The notes below the pieces were generated by a model. That model was not told the origin of the DNA and searched no databases. It was given only the letters and a program-made list of their open reading frames with translations. 64,000 bases of DNA, from contig JBCBRM010000024.1 in NCBI GenBank assembly GCA_039819665.1, positions 59,037 to 123,036 on the forward strand, read 5' to 3'. The translations under genes were made by a program, and so were the position numbers. Below, in pieces: positions 1 through 7,978 of this stretch. The DNA is from JAWPMV01 sp039819665. Lineage in GTDB: Bacteria > Bacteroidota > Bacteroidia > J057. How positions within the stretch are numbered: the stretch's first letter is position 1; every line of letters begins with the position of its first letter.

Positions 1-147
1 ATTAACGGAGAAGTAAAAATCAGACCCATCATGTATGTGGCATTATCTTATGATCACAGAATCGTTGATGGAAAGGGAGCAGTGAGTTTCCTTTATCGAA
101 TAAAAGAAAGACTGGAAGATCCTTCTCGTTTACTGCTTGAAGTATAA
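1..147 (+). CDS. sucB: 2-oxoglutarate dehydrogenase E2 (dihydrolipoyl succinyltransferase), C-terminal end only
   Basis: Frame 1 is open from the window edge to a TAA at 145-147, giving the last 48 residues of a 2-oxoacid dehydrogenase E2 acyltransferase. The catalytic motif SYDHRIVDGKGAV is present; its His and Asp perform acyl transfer from lipoyl to CoA. The ending LEDPSRLLLEV resembles the succinyltransferase (SucB/OdhB) branch more than the pyruvate branch. The rest of the gene, with lipoyl and E1/E3-binding domains, lies outside the window. A hairpin terminator follows 20 bases after the stop. Confident for the E2 family, fairly confident for the 2-oxoglutarate type. Confidence 0.85.
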   Translation: MNGEVKIRPIMYVALSYDHRIVDGKGAVSFLYRIKERLEDPSRLLLEV

Positions 148-166
148 GGGAGGAGGAAATGATATA

Positions 167-200
167 AAAAAAAGCTGTGCAGATTGCACAGCTTTTTTTT
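167..200. terminator. bidirectional intrinsic terminator
   Basis: The arms AAAGCTGTGC (171-180) and GCACAGCTTT (186-195) pair perfectly around a 5-base loop, with an A run before and a T run after. It can end transcription from sucB on the plus strand and from the possible small gene on the minus strand whose stop codon lies at 199-201. Confidence 0.85.
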
Positions 201-342
201 ATTCTTTGATCTCAGGACACTGATCTACGATCTTTTGTTTGTGGCTGATTCGGGATTGGTTCCTTGCCTTCTGCTGGTTGTGCTGGCTTCTTTGTCTCGT
301 TGTTCTGATTCGAGACCTACTTGGTGTCATTCTACGAGGCAT
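199..342 (-). CDS. possible 47-residue highly basic small protein
   Basis: A minus-strand ORF runs from ATG at 342 to TAA at 199 and encodes 47 residues, starting MPRRMTPSRSRIRTT and ending DQCPEIKE. It is very rich in Arg, Lys, Gln and Ser, with no signal peptide or membrane segment. The stop codon abuts the bidirectional hairpin at 167-200, as expected for a real 3' end. The upstream DNA (343-470) is AT-rich and carries a weak TAAATTTA box. No family is recognised; a nucleic-acid-binding peptide would fit the charge, but that is inference. It could also be a chance ORF. Confidence 0.4.
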   Translation of the reverse strand: MPRRMTPSRSRIRTTRQRSQHNQQKARNQSRISHKQKIVDQCPEIKE

Positions 343-910
343 ATATATAGGTTTAAGGGATGAATATCTATTTGATACTTTTCAATAATCGAACTTTAAA
401 TTTACATAATTTTTAACCAAAAGTCAATATATTTGAGAATATATTAACAATATGCCTTATTTGGTTAAAATCATTGCAAATCTCATAAATTCATAAAAGC
501 TTGATTAAGAAGAGGGTTCAATAATCTATACGAAAACACACACAATATGTTGTTTATCAATCAATTATAAATAAAATCTCACATTAACAAATTCGCAATT
601 ATCCAAAATAGCCTATATAGCAACTGGCTTAGTAAAAGCGAATTCTCATAAGAGGTGGCTTTTTTTGAAAAAATCAAGAAAAAAGCGGGGTTGCGAATTT
701 TCCTTCTGGAGAAAGGACAAAGCTTTACCCATCAGGAAAAATGGAACTTTGTAGAAAAAGGGAAAGAAAGTCCATAATATAAGCGAGCTGGGCAAAGCAT
801 GGTGTTGGAAATTAGAATAAAACCTGGATTACTCTTCATTTTTTAAGCTTTGTACTTCCTATGATAAGCCTTGCTTTCATCCATTTTTTATCCAAAAGGT
901 ATGACGTTCC
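343..910. other. AT-rich intergenic stretch without a confident gene
   Basis: About 570 bases between the small basic ORF and the thiolase terminator. The only ORF of note is a plus-strand GTG frame at 655-777 (40 residues, starting VAFFEKIKKKAGL), preceded directly by an in-frame TAA. It looks protein-like but has no recognisable family and could be a gene remnant. No RNA gene or repeat was seen. Confidence 0.5.
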
Positions 911-947
911 AAAAAAGCGAAAAGCTGCCACAAATGGACAGCTTTTC
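911..947 (-). terminator. intrinsic terminator of the fad operon
   Basis: Read on the minus strand, the arms GAAAAGCTG (947-939) and CAGCTTTTC (927-919) pair around a loop, followed by GCTTTTTT. It lies just downstream of the thiolase stop at 972 and closes the marR-fadN-fadA transcription unit. Confidence 0.8.
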
Positions 948-971
948 TATTCACGTTGTTAGGAGTACAAT

Positions 972-2144
972 TTATAAACGCTCATAAATACCAGCAACAC
1001 CCTGACCTCCTCCGACACAGGCCGTAACCATGCCGTATTTGTCATTGCGTTTTTCCATTTCATTTACCAGCTGCACGGTGAGCTTCGCACCGGTACATCC
1101 CAGGGGATGGCCCAAAGCTATCGCTCCACCATTTACATTTACAATCTCAGGATTGATCTCCAATTCACGAATCACCCCCAAAGACTGAGCGGCAAATGCT
1201 TCATTCAATTCAATCTGATCAATATCATTTAGCTTAAGACCAGTTTGCTTAAGAACTTTAGGTACTGCAACGATAGGCCCCATTCCCATGATGCGAGGAT
1301 CAATTCCTTCAGTAGCATAACCTACCATTCTCGCGCGAGGTTCTATACCCAATTCTTTCACCATTCTCTCAGACATAATCATCACGAAAGCAGATCCGTC
1401 ATTGATCGGAGAAGAATTACCTGCGGTAACCTTTCCATTATTCCTGAATACAGGTCTCAATCCGCCCAATACTTCTACCGTCGTTCCCTTTCTAGGACCT
1501 TCATCTGTATCAATTGTGTACTTTTTGCTCTGTCTACGACCATCCGCATCCACAAAGATGTCTTCCACATCTACGGGAACGATCTGCCCATCAAATTTCC
1601 CATCTGCCTGCGCCTGCAAAGCTTTCATATGAGAATTGTAGGCAAAAACATCCATATCCTCACGACTGATGTTGTAATCAGCAGCAACTTCTTCAGCCGT
1701 CAATCCCATGCTGAGGTACCAATCCGGATGCTCAGTCGCAATCTTCATATTCAAAGCAGGCTTGTGCCCCATCATCGGCAACATGGACATACTTTCCGTA
1801 CCTCCAGCGATGATGCAATCAGCCATTCCCGCTTTGATCTTGGCAACTCCAAGAGCGATGGTTTCCAAACCAGAACCACAATAGCGATTCACAGTTACTC
1901 CGGAAACATTCATGGGCAAAGACATCAAAGCGACCATACGACCGATCTGCATGCCTTGCTCAGCTTCAGGAATTGCACAACCTACTATAAGGTCATCTAC
2001 TCTTGAAGGATCAAGCTGAGGAACCTGAGCTACCAGGTGCTTTACTACTTCAGCTGCCAGATCATCAGAGCGGGTAGCCTTAAAGCCCCCTTTTCTTCCT
2101 CTGGTGATGGCAGTTCTATATCCGGTTACTATATAAGCTTCCAT
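972..2144 (-). CDS. fadA: acetyl-CoA C-acyltransferase (3-ketoacyl-CoA thiolase)
   Basis: A full-length 390-residue thiolase that cleaves 3-ketoacyl-CoA with CoA in the last step of beta-oxidation. The nucleophilic Cys89 lies in NRYCGSGLE, the catalytic His346 in GHPLGCTGAK, and the second Cys376 in ACVGGGQG, so all catalytic residues are in place. It follows the fadN-type gene by 26 bases on the same strand, giving the pairing of multifunctional hydratase/dehydrogenase plus thiolase seen in fad operons. A biosynthetic acetoacetyl-CoA thiolase is possible from sequence alone, but the context favours fatty-acid degradation. Control is probably by the MarR protein at the head of the operon. Confidence 0.92.
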   Translation of the reverse strand: MEAYIVTGYRTAITRGRKGGFKATRSDDLAAEVVKHLVAQVPQLDPSRVDDLIVGCAIPEAEQGMQIGRMVALMSLPMNVSGVTVNRYCGSGLETIALGVAKIKAGMADCIIAGGTESMSMLPMMGHKPALNMKIATEHPDWYLSMGLTAEEVAADYNISREDMDVFAYNSHMKALQAQADGKFDGQIVPVDVEDIFVDADGRRQSKKYTIDTDEGPRKGTTVEVLGGLRPVFRNNGKVTAGNSSPINDGSAFVMIMSERMVKELGIEPRARMVGYATEGIDPRIMGMGPIVAVPKVLKQTGLKLNDIDQIELNEAFAAQSLGVIRELEINPEIVNVNGGAIALGHPLGCTGAKLTVQLVNEMEKRNDKYGMVTACVGGGQGVAGIYERL

Positions 2145-2170
2145 TATATTCTGTTGATTATAGGCTAAAA

Positions 2171-4624
2171 TTAATTTCTCAAGGGTTTGTTATTCTGCAA
2201 CATGTACTGCATACGCTCCTGTGTCTTTTTGGTACCTGCAAGACTCAGGAAGGCTTCACGCTCAAGGTCGAGCAGGTATTGTTCAGAAACCTTGTTATTG
2301 GTTCCACTGAGGTCCCCACCACAAAGTACATACGCAACTTTTTTGGCAATTAGGGCATCATGCTCAGAAGCATAGTGCCCGTATTGCATACCTGAGATTC
2401 CTGCATACAGTGTTCCTAATGCATTCTGACCTTGTACGGGAATGTCAGTTCTCATCGAAGGAGCCGTATATCCATCAGCGACCATGGCCAGAACAGCTTC
2501 CTTAGCTTCAGCAATCCTGCGAGCCTTATTGATTACGATTTGATCTGTATCTCTCAGGATATTCAATCCACGAGCTTCTTCCCCAGAAGTAGAAACTTTT
2601 GCAGTCGCAATAGACATAAGGTAATTCTGAATTACATCTACCGGTACTGCACCTGCTTTAGAATAATCATCCGCAGCTCTCAAGGCAAACTCTTTGGTTC
2701 CCCCTCCACCGGGAATCAAACCGACTCCTACTTCCACCAACCCGATATAGGTTTCAGCATCAGCAACAGCCTTATTTGAATGTAAAGTAAATTCACATCC
2801 TCCTCCTAGTGTCATTCCATGAGGAGCAACGACTACTGGGATGGCTGATGTACGCATACGCATAGAAGTATCCTGAAAGGCTCTAACGCCCTCATCTAAC
2901 TTATCCCACTGTCCCTGAGAAGCCATCATAAGCATGAGCATAATATTGGCACCTACGGAGAAATTGGGAGCTTCATTAGCTAGTACTACTCCATTATAGT
3001 TTTGCTCTTCTGCTAGGTCAATGGCTTTATGAATCGCCAACAAAATTCCTTCACCAATGGAATTCATTTTAGAGTGGAACTCAACGTTCAATACTCCATC
3101 TCCCATGTCGATAACAGAAGCATCGCTATTTGACCAAACTGTCTTATCTTCTCGCAAAGTATCGAGGAGAATCAGCGATTCTGTACCAGGGATTGTTTTA
3201 TAGGATTTACTTGGAATATGGTAATACTTTCTAACTCCATTTTCAGACTTGTAGAAAGAATCATGTCCCGCGTCCAGCATTTCCTCTACCCAGACTGCTG
3301 GCTTTAATCCTTCTGCTTCAAAAAGCTCCATGGTTTTGGCAGCTCCTACCATGTCCCAGGTTTCAAATGCTCCTTTATCCCATCCAAAGCCCGCTACAAT
3401 AGCATCATCTATTTGATAAAGGTCATCTGCAATTTCAGGAATACGATTTGAGACATAGGCCCAAACGCCCAGGCTTGATCTGCGGATAAATTCTCCTCCT
3501 TTGTCATCAGCATCAAAGAAAATGTTCAGCCGCTTCCCAAGATCAGAGCTATTTCTTACCGCTTTCAAACTTGGAATTTCAACTTTAGCCTTCTCTCTAT
3601 ATTCCAGCGTATTCAAATCCAGAGAAAGAATCTTTCTCTTTCCATTTTCATCTTTGGTTTTTTTGTAGAATCCCTGGCGGGTTTTATCTCCCAGCCATTT
3701 GTTATCGACCATTTTCTGCACGTAGTCCGGTACATTAAAACGCGCATTCTCCTCATCATCCGGACAATTTTCTCGAATACCGTTCAAAACATGGTAGGTG
3801 GTATCCAACCCTACCAGATCACTTAAGCGGAACGTTCCTGTTTTAGGCTTTCCAGTAGCAGGACCTGTCAGTTTATCAACTTCTTCGATCGTCAGTCCCA
3901 TTTCTCCCACCAATTGGAAGATTTTGGCCATCGCATAAATACCTACACGGTTTGCAATAAAAGCTGGAGTATCTTTACAGAGTACCGTTTTCTTTCCCAA
4001 AAACAGGTCTCCATAATGCATCATAAAATCAAGGATACCTGGATCAGTGTCTGGTCCGGGAATCACCTCCAATAATCTTAGGTAACGAGGAGGATTGAAA
4101 AAGTGCGTACCGAAAAAGTGTTTGCGGAAATCCTCAGAACGACCTTCCGCAATCATATGAATCGGAATACCAGAAGTATTTGAAGTAACCAGAGTGCCTG
4201 GCTTTCTCAATTCATCTACACGTGCAAAAACTTTCTGCTTGATGTCTAAACGTTCCACAATGGCCTCCAAAACCCAATCGCAATCAGCGATTTTTTCGAA
4301 GTCATCATCAAAATTTCCGGTTTTGATCAGGCCGGCGGTCCCTTTATCATAAAGAGCTGCAGGACGACCTTTGATCGCACCCATTAAAGAAGAATTTACA
4401 ATTCGGTTTCTAACGGCCGGATGCTCCAAAGTCAGACCTTTTGCGGCTTCTTTTGGGTCGAGTTCTCGGGGCACAATATCAAGCAAAAGTACTTCGACTC
4501 CGATATTGGCGAAGTGGCAGGCTATGCGAGAGCCCATTACTCCAGATCCCAATACGGCTACTTTTTTGATACTGCGATGTTGGTTGTTTTGATTGGAAAC
4601 AGCTGCTTGTTCAGCTACTGGCAT
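2171..4624 (-). CDS. fadN: 3-hydroxyacyl-CoA dehydrogenase / enoyl-CoA hydratase fusion (FadN type)
   Basis: An 817-residue bifunctional beta-oxidation enzyme. The dehydrogenase is N-terminal: a Rossmann NAD motif GSGVMG at 26-31, then the dehydrogenase C-terminal region. The crotonase-fold hydratase follows at roughly 500-700 (oxyanion-loop sequences near GVVLANEAPNFSVGANI and GGGCEF, and LIPGGGGTKEF). This order is the reverse of E. coli FadB/FadJ and matches Bacillus FadN. The start overlaps the marR stop by 14 bases, indicating translational coupling. With the downstream thiolase it covers hydration, oxidation and thiolysis; an acyl-CoA dehydrogenase is not in the window. Confidence 0.92.
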   Translation of the reverse strand: MPVAEQAAVSNQNNQHRSIKKVAVLGSGVMGSRIACHFANIGVEVLLLDIVPRELDPKEAAKGLTLEHPAVRNRIVNSSLMGAIKGRPAALYDKGTAGLIKTGNFDDDFEKIADCDWVLEAIVERLDIKQKVFARVDELRKPGTLVTSNTSGIPIHMIAEGRSEDFRKHFFGTHFFNPPRYLRLLEVIPGPDTDPGILDFMMHYGDLFLGKKTVLCKDTPAFIANRVGIYAMAKIFQLVGEMGLTIEEVDKLTGPATGKPKTGTFRLSDLVGLDTTYHVLNGIRENCPDDEENARFNVPDYVQKMVDNKWLGDKTRQGFYKKTKDENGKRKILSLDLNTLEYREKAKVEIPSLKAVRNSSDLGKRLNIFFDADDKGGEFIRRSSLGVWAYVSNRIPEIADDLYQIDDAIVAGFGWDKGAFETWDMVGAAKTMELFEAEGLKPAVWVEEMLDAGHDSFYKSENGVRKYYHIPSKSYKTIPGTESLILLDTLREDKTVWSNSDASVIDMGDGVLNVEFHSKMNSIGEGILLAIHKAIDLAEEQNYNGVVLANEAPNFSVGANIMLMLMMASQGQWDKLDEGVRAFQDTSMRMRTSAIPVVVAPHGMTLGGGCEFTLHSNKAVADAETYIGLVEVGVGLIPGGGGTKEFALRAADDYSKAGAVPVDVIQNYLMSIATAKVSTSGEEARGLNILRDTDQIVINKARRIAEAKEAVLAMVADGYTAPSMRTDIPVQGQNALGTLYAGISGMQYGHYASEHDALIAKKVAYVLCGGDLSGTNNKVSEQYLLDLEREAFLSLAGTKKTQERMQYMLQNNKPLRN

Positions 4625-5066
4625 GATCGTAGGTATTTAATATTTTATGAATAGAATCTAAAACGTGGAAAAAAATATCGAGATCCTCCTCTGAAAAGTC
4701 GTTATAGAGTTTTTTGTTAAATCCAATCACAACTTCCTTGGCCCTGTTTTTCTTTTGTAAACCCAGGGGAGTCAAAAAGATCTGTACTTTTCGTTTATCA
4801 AATTTGTCTGGCTCGCGATAGATATAATCTCTCTCTTCGAGTTTGGCCAACATCCGAGTAAGGCTTCGGGGTTCCATTCCCATCATTGGTGCAATCTTGG
4901 TAGCAGGTGTACCGATCTTGTCGTCAATGTGCAAAAGAACGAAGCCAATATTTGTGGTAATTCCCTCTAGCTGGGAGGGAACATTGTACATGCGAGAAAT
5001 AGCGAGCCAGGTAGTCTTAATATCGAAACAGATCGCCCTTTTCTTCTCTTTAATCTTTACTTCCAA
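4611..5066 (-). CDS. MarR-family transcriptional regulator, likely controls the fad operon
   Basis: A 151-residue winged-helix protein. The recognition helix lies near residues 65-77 (MEPRSLTRMLAKLEERD) and the wing has the family signature D-K-R-K-V-x-x-x-L-T at about 90-99. Flanking helices fit MarR dimerisation. It is the first gene of the operon and overlaps fadN by 14 bases. A palindrome at 5100-5125, about 35 bases upstream of the start, is a good candidate operator for autoregulation. By analogy with other fad regulators the ligand may be an acyl-CoA, which is inference. Confidence 0.88.
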   Translation of the reverse strand: MEVKIKEKKRAICFDIKTTWLAISRMYNVPSQLEGITTNIGFVLLHIDDKIGTPATKIAPMMGMEPRSLTRMLAKLEERDYIYREPDKFDKRKVQIFLTPLGLQKKNRAKEVVIGFNKKLYNDFSEEDLDIFFHVLDSIHKILNTYDHASS

Positions 5067-5099
5067 AATCGTGTGCTAAATAAGGGGGACAGAAACCTA

Positions 5100-5125
5100 A
5101 AAATAGTATGCAAGCATACAATTTT
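5100..5125. promoter_or_regulatory. palindromic operator candidate for the MarR regulator
   Basis: A near-perfect 26-bp inverted repeat: AAAAT, a, GTATGC, aa, GCATAC, a, ATTTT. It sits 34 bases upstream of the marR start codon, the size and position expected of a dimeric winged-helix binding site. Confidence 0.6.
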
Positions 5126-5194
5126 AGAAAAAGCAACGATGAAAAGCAAGACAAATTCGGCTCTTTGTACACAGAAATAAGGGGAAACTCTCTA

Positions 5195-5620
5195 CTAGGG
5201 AGTTGGGATTAAAAGTTCCGTAGAAAGGAATTCAGCGTCATCAAAGAATACAAATACCTGATAGTCGCCAGGAGAAAGTAGCTCTACATCCAGCGGAGTA
5301 TCTTTTTCCGCCAAAAGGGTTAGCTCTTTTTCCCCATAGATCAGGTTATTTTCAGCATTATAAATCCTGACCTTTACAATCTCATCCGTCTTTCCATTAT
5401 AATGAAGATAGACTTTCATATCAGAAAGTTTTGCATTCAATTTACCAGACAGTTGAGAAGTGGAAATAATGGAAAGCGAATCCGGATTATAAATCACATG
5501 GGATTGCTCAGCAGGTCTCTGTTCGCTTTGACATGAGGGGAAGGAGAGCAGAAAGAACAGAAATGCTGCTAATATGAGGGAGGAAAGTAGTAATTGATAT
5601 TTTGCTGCGAAGCCGCGCAT
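5195..5620 (-). CDS. hypothetical exported protein, possibly a lipoprotein
   Basis: 141 residues. A hydrophobic segment at 10-27 is followed by FPSC with Cys30, a weak lipobox, then a polar domain with predicted beta-strand character (for example KVYLHYNGKTDEIVKVRIYN). No known domain was recognised; the beta-rich body resembles small Ig-like folds, which is only an impression. It is a single gene between the fad operon and dnaG, on the opposite strand from dnaG. A 297-base gap separates it from dnaG. Confidence 0.65.
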   Translation of the reverse strand: MRGFAAKYQLLLSSLILAAFLFFLLSFPSCQSEQRPAEQSHVIYNPDSLSIISTSQLSGKLNAKLSDMKVYLHYNGKTDEIVKVRIYNAENNLIYGEKELTLLAEKDTPLDVELLSPGDYQVFVFFDDAEFLSTELLIPTP

Positions 5621-5813
5621 ATTCGAAAGGTGGTTAAAGTGAAAAGCAAAGGAAGCCCCAATTACAGCGAAAGTATCTGACTAAATAACGCAGATACCAC
5701 AGAAAATTGTATAATTCCTAAAGTTCAACAGAAAATTATTAGTTCGGATAATCGTATTTACCATAAATCCAAGGACTGGAATACCAACTAATCTTCACCT
5801 CTATATTTTTCCG

Positions 5814-5821
5814 TATCTTTG
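5814..5821 (+). promoter_or_regulatory. candidate -7 box of the dnaG promoter
   Basis: TATCTTTG matches the Bacteroidota -7 consensus TAnnTTTG exactly, about 97 bases upstream of the dnaG ATG. The expected TTTG at -33 is poor (around ATCT), so the assignment rests on the -7 box alone. Confidence 0.45.
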
Positions 5822-5917
5822 TTTTAGGATATTTTCTGATAATTTTGATTATCAAAAACAAAACCAAGGGTCAATCGGCATAGCAGAAATTCGCTAATTG
5901 TCTGCCCTTTTACGGAA

Positions 5918-7915
5918 ATGGCACGAATTCCCGAGCATATAGTTGATCAGATATACAATAGCGTCGATATCGTCGAAGTGGTAGGCGACTATGTGCCTTT
6001 GAAAAAGAAAGGTGCCAACTTCTGGGGGCTCTCTCCCTGGTCAAATGAGAAGACTCCCTCCTTTTCGGTTCACCCCGGAAAAGGGATCTATAAAGACTTT
6101 AGTTCGGGCAAAGGGGGAAACTCTGTCAATTTCGTCATGGAAATGGAAGGCCTCACCTATGTAGAAGCCCTCCGTCATTTGGCAAAGAAATACAGCATCG
6201 AGCTGCAAGAGGAAGAGGACAGTCCAGAACAGAGAGAGCAAAAGAACAAACGTCAGAGTCTTTTCATAGTAAATGAGTTTGCCGCCGACTTCTTTCACAA
6301 AAAGCTTTTAGAGGATGAAAGAGGGAAGAAAATCGGCCTTAGCTACTTCAAAGAAAGAGGCATACTGGAAGCGACCATAGAAACTTTCCAATTGGGCTAC
6401 GCCCTTGACGAATGGGAAGACTTTGCGCAGGCTGCTATCAAGAAGCAGTATAAAGAAGCATATCTAACCGAATTAAGCCTCGTTAGCAAATCAGAAAAGA
6501 CTGGTAAACTCATTGATCGCTTTCGGGGACGTGTGATGTTTCCTATAGCCAATCCTAGTGGCAAAGTAGTAGGTTTTGGAGGACGAATATTGGGCAATCG
6601 AAAAGATATTGCCAAGTATATCAATTCCTCAGAATCGGAAATCTACCATAAAAGCCAGGTACTCTATGGCTTATATCAGGCGAAAAAATCCATTCGAGAT
6701 GAGGATTTGTGTATCCTTACCGAAGGCTATATGGATACCATCGTTCTGCATCAGAACGGGGTCAAGAATGTAGTCGCATCGAGCGGGACTGCCCTGACAA
6801 AAGAGCAAATTCGATTGATACGTCGCTTTAGCCGAAATGTCCTCATGATTTATGATGGCGATAAAGCGGGAATTAAAGCGGCTTTAAGAGGTATTGATAT
6901 TTTGATTCGGGAGGGTATGGAGGCGAAAGTACTCATTCTCCCTGATGGACATGACCCCGACTCTTATGTTCGGGAAAAAGGCGCCAGTGCCTTTGCAGAG
7001 ATCCAGAAAACAGCCCTAAACTTTGTAGATTTCAAATTACAGGTACTTTCTGAGGGAAAGGATGTCCATGATCCCCGTATACAATCTGAATTGATCAAAG
7101 CTCTTGCAGAATCCGTTGCAAATATTCCTGATCGTGTAGATCGTGAGATGTATGTTCGCCATGTAGCGCAAAAGGTGGATATTACGGAGTCTCTCATGGC
7201 TCATGCAGTACTGGAAGCCCGAGGAGAACAACAAAAGCTGGTAAGGAGGGAACAGAAAAGAGAGGAAGCTCGACAAGCAGTTGCAGCGCCCGCAGAGGTT
7301 AAAGAGCTCAAAAGCTTTGAGCAGCTAGAGCTTGCCAATCAGGAAAAAGAACTTTTACGGGTGATGATTTGCCATTTTGACAAGACAGTTCTTGAAGATC
7401 CTAATCTCCCATTAGAAGATAAAGAAGGAAATCCTATCCAACATGAGGAGTTTCCGGTCATGGAGTATATGATCGATGAACTGGAAAACCTGGTATTTGA
7501 AAATCAAACCTATGAGCAGCTCAAAAATGAGATGTTTAAAGAGTACCTGGACAAACAAAAGATCGACCTCAATAAATACCTCAGTCATCAGGATTCTGTG
7601 ATTCGCAATCTAGTTTCTGATTTGCTGACCGCTCCTGAAACCAGCCCCTTATGGAAAAAAATTCGTCCGGATATCGATTACGATAGCAATCTGACCCTCG
7701 TGACTGATGGAGCTATTTTCCATTACAAAAGCAGAAAGGTAGATAAAATGCTACGAGAGTGTAGGTCAAAGATCAAAGAAGCAGAGCAGGCTAGCAAAGA
7801 TGAAGAGGTGGAAAGGTTATGCGAAATCTACCTTGAGCTACAGGAAATGGATAAGGAAATCAATAAAAAACTGGGCTTGGAAGGTGCCAGAAAAGGACTG
7901 GACGCTCAGTTATAA
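5918..7915 (+). CDS. dnaG: DNA primase DnaG, zinc ligands lost
   Basis: A 665-residue primase that makes RNA primers at the replication fork. The order is an N-terminal primase zinc-finger-like region (about 1-95), a catalytic core with the TOPRIM motifs EGYMD (Glu269) and YDGDKAG (Asp313, Asp315), and a C-terminal helicase-interaction region (about 470-665). The zinc finger keeps its flanks (WGLSPWSNEKTPSFSV and GKGGN), but the four expected Cys/His ligand positions are Ser39, Ser42, Asp60 and Ser63, so zinc cannot be bound in the usual way. Length and TOPRIM residues are otherwise normal. It stands alone rather than beside rpsU/rpoD, and a strong terminator follows 10 bases after its stop. 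Confidence 0.95.
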   Translation: MARIPEHIVDQIYNSVDIVEVVGDYVPLKKKGANFWGLSPWSNEKTPSFSVHPGKGIYKDFSSGKGGNSVNFVMEMEGLTYVEALRHLAKKYSIELQEEEDSPEQREQKNKRQSLFIVNEFAADFFHKKLLEDERGKKIGLSYFKERGILEATIETFQLGYALDEWEDFAQAAIKKQYKEAYLTELSLVSKSEKTGKLIDRFRGRVMFPIANPSGKVVGFGGRILGNRKDIAKYINSSESEIYHKSQVLYGLYQAKKSIRDEDLCILTEGYMDTIVLHQNGVKNVVASSGTALTKEQIRLIRRFSRNVLMIYDGDKAGIKAALRGIDILIREGMEAKVLILPDGHDPDSYVREKGASAFAEIQKTALNFVDFKLQVLSEGKDVHDPRIQSELIKALAESVANIPDRVDREMYVRHVAQKVDITESLMAHAVLEARGEQQKLVRREQKREEARQAVAAPAEVKELKSFEQLELANQEKELLRVMICHFDKTVLEDPNLPLEDKEGNPIQHEEFPVMEYMIDELENLVFENQTYEQLKNEMFKEYLDKQKIDLNKYLSHQDSVIRNLVSDLLTAPETSPLWKKIRPDIDYDSNLTLVTDGAIFHYKSRKVDKMLRECRSKIKEAEQASKDEEVERLCEIYLELQEMDKEINKKLGLEGARKGLDAQL

Positions 7916-7924
7916 GAGAATTAT

Positions 7925-7960
7925 AAAAAATGGGGCCACATTAATGTGGCCCCATTTTTT
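7925..7960. terminator. bidirectional intrinsic terminator between dnaG and an ASST-like gene
   Basis: The arms at 7925-7940 and 7945-7960 pair perfectly (core TGGGGCCACA / TGTGGCCCCA) with a TTAA loop and A/T runs on both sides. It serves the convergent genes ending at 7915 and 7979. Confidence 0.92.
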
Positions 7961-7978
7961 ATTCACACGAAATAGATT

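Noticed and set aside
655..777. 40-codon GTG ORF
   Set aside because: Protein-like sequence but no ATG, no recognised family and no terminator; kept only as a note in the intergenic entry.
1245..2006. 253-codon plus-strand ORF antisense to the thiolase gene
   Set aside because: The opposite strand encodes a complete thiolase with all catalytic residues; the plus-strand product is His/Ser/Arg-rich with no family features.
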